Positions 56,376-64,000 of a stretch of DNA of 64,000 bases are shown here, one piece after another. The notes beneath the pieces are model-generated. The model worked only from the letters and a program-made list of their open reading frames with translations. It did not search any database and had not been told where the DNA came from. A program made the translations under genes and the position numbers. This DNA is from CAVPXC01 sp963709505. GTDB lineage: Bacteria; Chloroflexota; Anaerolineae; JAAEKA01. Location of the stretch: NCBI GenBank assembly GCA_963709505.1, contig CAVPXC010000029.1:248001-312000 (forward strand). The letters run 5' to 3'. Each line of letters starts with the position of its first letter. Within the stretch, counting starts at the first letter, position 1.

Positions 56376-56465
56376 CTGGTGATTGGTAGATTGGGAAATT
56401 GGTGAATTGGTCGCGTGCGCAACCACCAATCTACCGACTTACCAATCTACCAATCACCAATCACC
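56376..56465. repeat. Heptanucleotide-type repeat with inverted arms, copy 3
   Basis: The left part reads CTGGTGATTGGTAGATTGGG, then AAATTGGTGAATTGG. The right part reads ACCAATCTACCGACTTACCA, then ATCTACCAATCACCAATCACC, its approximate inverse (split here for length). It sits inside the redox operon between hdrA-mvhD and the frhB-like gene. Confidence 0.75.
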
Positions 56466-56492
56466 GGAGTAGTCCGAAGAGGAGAACAACAC

Positions 56493-57664
56493 ATGTCCAC
56501 GAGACTGCAACAGGAAGTATGGGCCTTGCAACGTTGCTCCGGCTGCGGGGTGTGCGTGGCGGCCTGTTCCAAGGGAGTGCTCTATTGGGATGGGGAGCAG
56601 CATCCACTGCTTGAGGAGCGCAAGAAGGCGCTGGGCCTGACGCGCATCCGGTTGCGCACCTGCGAGGTCTGTGAGAAGTTCTGTGAGTTGAGCTGTCCCC
56701 GCCTGGTAGACTGGACTCCGATGGAGCCGCGCGCGATGGTCTCGGCGCGGTCGGCTGGGGTGATCAAAAGTGGCGCGCCCAACGACGTCATCCAGGCGCT
56801 GTTGGTGGCCGCTCGCTCGGCCGACCTGATCGACGGCGTGGTCATGCTGGACATGGATCAATGGACGCTGGAGCCGGTCGCCCGCGTGGCCACGACCGTG
56901 CATGAGATCGTCAGCAGCGTCGGGATGCAATATCTCTGGGCGCCGGTGCTCAGCGTGCTGAACGAGGCCATCTTTGAGCTGGGGCTGACCAGGCTGGCCG
57001 TCGTCGGTCCTCCCTGCGTGGCCGAGGGCGCGCGCCGGATGATGAACACCGAGCACGAGCGCCTGTGGCCCTACCGGGAGGCGATTCGCCTGACCATCGC
57101 CTCCTTCTGCACCGGTATGTACATGCCGGACATGGTGACCGAGCTGCTCGAGAAGGGCAAAGGCATCCCCCGGCAGCAGATCCGCAGCCTGACCACCTCG
57201 GTGACGGATGGCACCCTGACGGTGACATTGTGGGATGGCGCAGAGCAGGCGATCCCTCTCACCGACGTGGAGCCTTTCACCCGCAGCGGCTGCGGCAGTT
57301 GCGACGACTACCTGGGCGAGTCGGCTGACCTGGCCGTCGGGACCGTCGGCGCACTGCCAGACCACGCCACCGTCATCACCCGCACGCCTGTGGGCGAGGT
57401 CTTCGTTCAGAATGCTCGCCGCTTTGGCCTGCTGGAAACCGATCGATCAGGTGGACGAAGCGCTGCTAGCTGCGGCCAAGGAGGCCAAGGACCGGCGGGC
57501 GCGTGCCCAGGCTTTCGATGAGTTCCGCATCCTGATGTTGGACGCCTTGAGCGACCCCTGCCAAGCGGACCCGGGTCAGGAAACTATTCGCCGGTCTCTA
57601 TGGCGCCTCGCAAGTGGCAGCCACGAAGAAGGAGGTAGGCAATGTCTCTTGTGGTGGATGCTAG
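56493..57664 (+). CDS. FrhB/FpoF-like coenzyme F420 hydrogenase/dehydrogenase beta subunit, frame broken near the C-terminus
   Basis: FrhB-family iron-sulfur flavoprotein. The ATG at 56493 follows GAAGAGGAG. N-terminal cluster: LQRCSGCGVCVAACSKGVLY; second Cys group: CEVCEKFCELSCPRLVD. Middle: VSARSAGVIKSGAPNDVIQA and RLAVVGPPCVAEGARRMMN. C-terminal: TRSGCGSCDDYLGESADLAV and VITRTPVGEVFVQNARRFGL. Frame changes near 57440 and 57555 are needed; the most family-like end is KRTRVRKLFAGLYGASQVAA, which gives a stop at 57664 and overlaps the next gene by 23 bases. Whether it uses F420 or another carrier such as ferredoxin cannot be told from sequence. Confidence 0.8.
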
Positions 57665-58296
57665 CGGACGCGATCTGCGCTCCGTCAACACGGAACTGAA
57701 GCAGGCGATCGCCGAAGGACCTGTGCTCGTCCATGAGGCCGCCCATCTGCATGGCCTGGTGGCCGGGTTCAAGAGCGGCGAGGTGATCATCGACGAGGAC
57801 AGCGGCGACTACCTGGGCGTCCTGAACGACGGGGCGACCATCCGGGTCAACAAGAACGCCGGTCGCTACTTGGCCGACAGTATGACCCACGGCAGCGTGA
57901 TCGTCGAGGGTGATGCCGGCTATGGTGTCGGGGCCTACTGCTACGGCGGTATCGCTGATCGTCAAGGGCAATGCCGGCGACTTCACGGCCGTGATGAACA
58001 AGGGCGCCACCATCATTGTCAAAGGAAACGTGGGCGACGACGTCGCGACCTTTATGCTTGCTGGCGATCTGGTCATCGTGGGCAACGCCGGCAAGAACCT
58101 GGGCAATTATCTCATCCGAGGCAACATCTACATCGGCGGCGAGTGGGAGAGCCTGGGGCACAACACGCTGCTGGAGCAGATGTCGCCGGACGACTACGCC
58201 AAGCTGCGCGGCTATTTCGACGAATACGGCATCGAGGCCGACCCGACGACCTTCAAGAAGATCGTCCGCCGGTCAGAAAAGCCGTTTTACAAATAA
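57642..58296 (+). CDS. GXGXG-domain protein (glutamate synthase domain 3, GltB3/FwdC-like), frame broken once
   Basis: Right-handed beta-helix protein of the GXGXG family that forms the third domain of glutamate synthase large subunits. Repeating pattern: FKSGEVIIDEDSGDYLGVLN, DGATIRVNKNAGRYLADSMT, VEGDAGYGVGAYCYGG, VKGNAGDFTAVMNKGATIIV, VKGNVGDDVATFMLAGDLVI and GNAGKNLGNYLIRGNIYIGG. One frame change near 57945-57955. The C-terminal tail KIVRRSEKPFYK is typical of archaeal-type split glutamate synthase. AAGGAGG stands before ATG 57642. It is encoded next to its natural partner, the FMN domain. Confidence 0.85.
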
Positions 58297-58395
58297 CAGC
58301 CAGGGCTTACGCACAATGCGTGGTCGAGTAGGCGTCTGCGCCGCAGCGAGACCCGTCTTGCGCCGCCCCCGGCAGAATGGAGAAGGAGAACGACG

Positions 58396-60088
58396 ATGCC
58401 ACCAGTAAACGGCACGTATTGCGTCACTGTGATGAAAGATCGGTGCATCAACATCGGCATGCCTGGCAAGTGCGCGACCTGCGTCGAGGTCTGCCCCTAC
58501 GACGTGTATGCCATCGACACGCACTGGCCACGTTCACGTCCAGAACTACAACGCCTGCGTTGGCTGCCGCATCTGCTCCGAGTTCTGCCCGGAGGATGCC
58601 ATTCGCATCAATCCGGCCGAATCAGAGATCCTGGTGCGCTCGCCCTGGACCTTTCCTCAGGTTGAGGAGATCCACCAAAAGGCGCAGACCGGCCAGTACA
58701 TGCTGCGCGGCTTTGGCACGATGGGCCACACGCCCGACTTCGACAGCATCACCGTCGTGCCCTCGCAGATCGCCTCTTCTCCCCCTCGCGATAAGTACCG
58801 GGAGGAGTGCAACCTGGAGGTCGTCATCGGCGAGGATACCTGCGAGAATCCGATGCGCCTCAAGGTTCCTTTCCTGTTCCCCGGCATGTCCTACGGCGCG
58901 TTGTCCAAGGAAGCCAGGATGGCGTTGTCTATCGGCGCTGCTCAGACAGGCATCGCCAACAACACCGGTGAGGGCGGGTTGCTGCGGGACGAAACCTGGT
59001 TGATCAAGGGGTACGAAAACGAACGGCGGACGCTGAAGCGCTGGGAGCCGGGCGGCTACCTGATCGTCCAGTGGTCTACCGGCCGCTGGGGAGTCTCGGC
59101 AGATTACCTCCGCGCCGGCGATGCGGTCGAGATCAAAATCGGCCAGGGAGCCAAACCAGGCATGGGGGGTCACCTGCTGGGATCCAAAGTCACCGCCGAT
59201 ATTGCGGCCATCCGGGGCATTCCCATCGGCACCGACGCCCTGTCGCCCTGCCGCTACTACGACGTGCTCGATCTGGAAGACATGAAACGGATGGTTGCCT
59301 TCATCCGCGACGTGACGGACTACAAGTCGCCCATTTTCTTCAAACTGGGCCCGAGCCGGCCGTATCAGGACGTGCAGGCGTGCGTTGAGGCCGGGGCAGA
59401 CGCGATCTGTATCGACGGCCTGGCAGGCGGCACTGGCGCTTCGCCGGCCATTGTCACGCAGGGTGTTGGCATTCCGACGGTAGCCCTCATTGCACCGGCG
59501 GTGCGGGCGCTCAAGGATCTGGGGGTGCATCGCAAGGTCAAACTCTTTGCTATGGGAGGGATGCGCAATGGCTTGGATGCATACAAGGCGATGGCCATGG
59601 GCGCGGACGGCGTTGGCTTTGGCGCGGCGGCCGAGATCGCCATGGGATGCAGGGCGTGCATGGCCTGCGCGACCGGCAAATGCCCTTACGGCATAGCCAC
59701 CCAAGATCCAAGGCTGCGCGCCCGGCTTGTTCCCGAAGAGGCCGGCGACCGCCTGGCCAACTTCATCCGGGCTACGGCTGAGGAGGTCAAGATCCTGACC
59801 ATGCTTTCCGGTCACGACGACATCAAGGACCTCAGTGAAGAGGATCTGCGAGCAATGGACTACGACACTGCGGCCATCACCGGCCTCAAGCTGATCGGGT
59901 ACGAGAGGAGGCTGCCCTGGTGGGAGATGGGCGAGGAGATCACCGAGGAACGGAACATGGATCGCCTGCTCTGGCCGAGCAGTAGACGCGACTTGGCCGT
60001 CCCAAGGTCAGTGCGCCGTGTTTCGAGCTTTAGGCCGGTGCAGGCGACGAGACGGGTCATGATGGCAGATAGCAATAAACACAAATGA
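58396..60088 (+). CDS. Glutamate synthase FMN/Fe-S domain (GltB2, archaeal type) with N-terminal ferredoxin, frame broken once
   Basis: Catalytic FMN-binding subunit of a split glutamate synthase. N-terminal ferredoxin: CINIGMPGKCATCVEVCPYD and YNACVGCRICSEFCPEDAIR. The TIM-barrel domain contains FPGMSYGALSKEARMALSIG, NNTGEGGLLRDETWLIKGYE, GQGAKPGMGGHLLGSKVTAD, GLAGGTGASPAIVTQGVGIP and FAMGGMRNGLDAYKAMAMGA. The 3Fe-4S-type Cys set is GCRACMACATGKCPYGIATQ. One frame change near 58530. The glutamine amidotransferase domain (GltB1) is not encoded in the operon, so either ammonia is used, GltB1 lies elsewhere, or the substrate is not 2-oxoglutarate. It ends the operon and is followed by a terminator. 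Confidence 0.88.
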
Positions 60089-60113
60089 AGCGGTTCATCC
60101 GCTCAAATGGATC

Positions 60114-60148
60114 GTGCTCCGCTCGGAAATCAAAGCCGGACGGAGCAC
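60114..60148 (+). terminator. Rho-independent terminator of the redox operon
   Basis: GTGCTCCG (60114-60121) pairs with CGGAGCAC (60141-60148), with CGG/CCG inside, and TTTTG follows. It lies 26 bases after the gltB2 stop. Confidence 0.85.
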
Positions 60149-60208
60149 TTTTGTTTCTACGAAGAGAGCCTTACCACAGCTAGTGTTCATCGTAATACCC
60201 GTAATTTC

Positions 60209-60297
60209 TGCGTAGTGTCACCCTGAGGCTCGGCGAATGATCCCTGTCTTGCAGAGCAGGGTACCCTTCAGCCGAGCACTCAGGGTGACACTACGCA
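60209..60297. repeat. Large palindrome, copy 2 (diverged)
   Basis: It begins TGCGTAGTGTCACCCTGAGG and ends CTCAGGGTGACACTACGCA, with loop GTCTTGCAGAGCA as in copy 1 at 28535. A few mismatches and single-base insertions spoil the inner arms. The gap 60149-60328 contains nothing else. Confidence 0.85.
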
Positions 60298-60328
60298 AGG
60301 ATTAGGGTAATGGTTTGTTCAGAGTAAC

Positions 60329-62523
<2,195 letters not shown>

Positions 62524-62761
62524 GAGTTCGTATCTCCATTTCGAGCATGGCTTGGGTTGAACCCTCATGAACAGTATAGCAAAACGAGCAGTGCTCCAAG
62601 GGTAGCCAGCTACCAATTGAGGTGCTGACCGGTCCAATTCCAACGGTTGGGGCATTGCTTTTGCAAAAAGCGCCTTGCATGGTAAAGTGCGACAGCTCAA
62701 ACAGAGAGTCAACAGCTGACTTTCTCGATTTGGCACGAATGGTAGCGAATTGGAGCCTTCC

Positions 62762-63929
62762 ATGTCTTTGACCTCAGTCATTTTCGGCGCCGGCAACATC
62801 GGCCGTGGCTTTGTCGGCCAGCTTTTCTCCGAGTTAGGCTATGACGTCGTGTTTGTCGACGTGGACGAGTCGCTCGTCGACGCGCTCAACGCGCGCGGCT
62901 CGTATACCATCCGCCTGGTAGACAATGACTTCTCCGAGGCGGTGACGATCGCCCCCGTTCGCGCCCTGCGTGCAGGCGATCGTGACGCGGTGGCTGGCGC
63001 ATTGGCGGAAGCCGCGATTGCCGCCACTGCGGTCGGGGTGCGCGTGCTGCCGCACGTGGCGCCAGCGGTGGCGGCAGGTATCGCCCGCCGGGCGGCCGCG
63101 GGCAACCCTGCCCCGCTCAACATCATCCTCTGCGAGAACATGAAGGGCGCGGCGAGCGCCTTCCGCAGCATGGTGCAGGAGCATCTGCCGGCCCACTTGC
63201 ACGGCTATCTTGCCGAGCGCGTCGGCATCGTCAACACGGTCATCGGCCGCATGGTGCCACCGCTGACGCCCGAGATGCGGGCGGAGGATCCGACACTGAT
63301 CGTCGTGGAGCCGTACAAGGAACTGCCGGTGGATCGCGAGGGACTTGTCAATCCTGTCCCGGCGATCGTCGGCATGGAGCCATGCGACAATTTCGCCGCC
63401 TACACGGCGCGTAAGCTCTACATCCACAACTGCGGCCACGCTGTATTAGCCTATCTCGGCTACCTGGCCGGTCACGAGTACGGCTATCAGGCGCTGGTAG
63501 ACCCGGCGATCCGCGCCCAGTTCGACGCAGCGCTTGGGCAAGTCGAAGGCGAGCATCGTCGCGGTCTACGGCGTAGAAATGGCCTGGCTGGACGCGCACA
63601 TCGCCGACCTGACCCGCCGCTTCGCCAACCGCACCCTGGGCGACACAATCCTGCGTCTTGGCCGCGACCCAGCACGCAAGCTCAGCCCCACCGACCGGCT
63701 GGTAGGCGCGGCGCGATTGGCGGAGCAGGCCGGTGTGACGCCGAACGCGCTGAGCAAAGCTATTGCCGCCGGTTACTGCTTTGATGATCCCCGTGACACT
63801 CTGGCTGTGGCGTTGCAAGAACGTATTGCAGCTGAAGGCTTCGACGCCGTGCTGGCGGACATCAGCGGCATCCTACAGGACAAGCCGTTGGCCGCGCTAG
63901 TGCGGGAAAATTATCGAACGCTGCACTGA
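62762..63929 (+). CDS. mtlD: Mannitol-1-phosphate 5-dehydrogenase
   Basis: NAD-dependent enzyme interconverting mannitol-1-phosphate and fructose-6-phosphate. The ATG at 62762 has TTGGAG upstream. Rossmann fold: SVIFGAGNIGRGFVGQLFSE, then YDVVFVDVDESLVDALNARG. Family motifs: PLNIILCENMKGAASAFRSM, GIVNTVIGRMVPPLTPE, AYTARKLYIHNCGHAVLAYL (with the catalytic Lys region) and DLTRRFANRTLGDTILRLGR. One frame change near 63540 (after FDAALGQ). Total length about 388 residues is normal. No mannitol PTS genes are in view; the rest of the operon is outside. Confidence 0.93.
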
Positions 63930-63962
63930 ACGGTATGCAGGCTTTGAAGAGGAAGTGAAACC

Positions 63963-64000
63963 ATGCAGAAGCTCGATCCTATCACACCCGGTGAGTTGCT
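63963..64000 (+). CDS. Start of a possible HigA-type antitoxin/XRE regulator, cut by the window end
   Basis: The ATG at 63963 has AAGAGGAAG upstream, and the first residues are MQKLDPITPGEL. The ITPGE motif near the N-terminus resembles HigA-family antitoxins. Only 12 residues are visible, so this is weak. It follows mtlD by 33 bases. Confidence 0.35.
   Translation, partial: MQKLDPITPGEL

Overview
The window is GC-rich chromosomal DNA that looks like an environmental member of the Chloroflexota (Anaerolineae/Caldilineae type). The basis is inference from gene content: a Tad/Flp pilus locus without a secretin, a SARP/NB-ARC/WD40 regulator, META and NBR1-Ig lipoproteins, dockerin-like tails on secreted proteases, and many intergenic palindromes. 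No rRNA, tRNA or CRISPR array was recognised. Many otherwise well-conserved genes are split by single-base frame changes, about one per kilobase in places. Most of these are probably sequence errors, but some breaks are real: in-frame stops, truncations and chimeras between 32 and 45.5 kb.

Layout. 1-7.8 kb (minus strand): Tad pilus locus with three Flp pilins, two TadE-like pseudopilins, a TadG-like VWA protein, CpaB, CpaE/TadZ, TadB, TadC and a TPR-like membrane protein. The motor ATPase and prepilin peptidase are not here. 8.1-14.8 kb (minus): response regulator, GAF/PAS histidine kinase, CPBP protease-like membrane protein, M50 protease, Tat-exported DUF362 protein and a prenyltransferase-repeat protein. 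14.9-27.8 kb: secreted proteins (S8 subtilase and M14 carboxypeptidase with dockerin-like tails, plus a duplicated extracellular protein with a C-terminal sorting-like signal). Among them lies a small GIY-YIG nuclease gene directly next to an array of about 1.1 kb of palindromic repeats. 27.9-31.6 kb: YgbA-like protein, LysM protein, Rpn/PD-(D/E)XK protein and kynureninase. 32-45.9 kb: lipoproteins and multidomain fusions (META-META-beta-lactamase-alpha/beta hydrolase; SBP-NBR1 Ig-META) mixed with gene remnants and MITE-like elements. 46-48.8 kb: DUF433/DUF5615 toxin-antitoxin-like pair and a complete histidine kinase/response regulator pair.

49.3-60.1 kb (plus) is the most striking region. 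A tightly packed and partly overlapping operon encodes NuoE, a NuoF-GltD fusion, a NuoG-N-terminal/HoxU-like protein, an HdrA-MvhD fusion, an FrhB-like protein, a GXGXG glutamate-synthase domain and a ferredoxin-glutamate-synthase FMN subunit. I infer a flavin-based, possibly electron-bifurcating, redox complex joined to a glutamate-synthase-type catalytic unit. The end of the window holds a YyaL-type thioredoxin-domain protein whose gene is interrupted by a heptanucleotide repeat array, mannitol-1-phosphate 5-dehydrogenase, and the start of a possible HigA-type regulator.

Repeats are a second theme. At least seven families of short palindromic or tandem elements sit between genes, several with recognisable terminal inverted repeats and one with a clean 10-bp target duplication.
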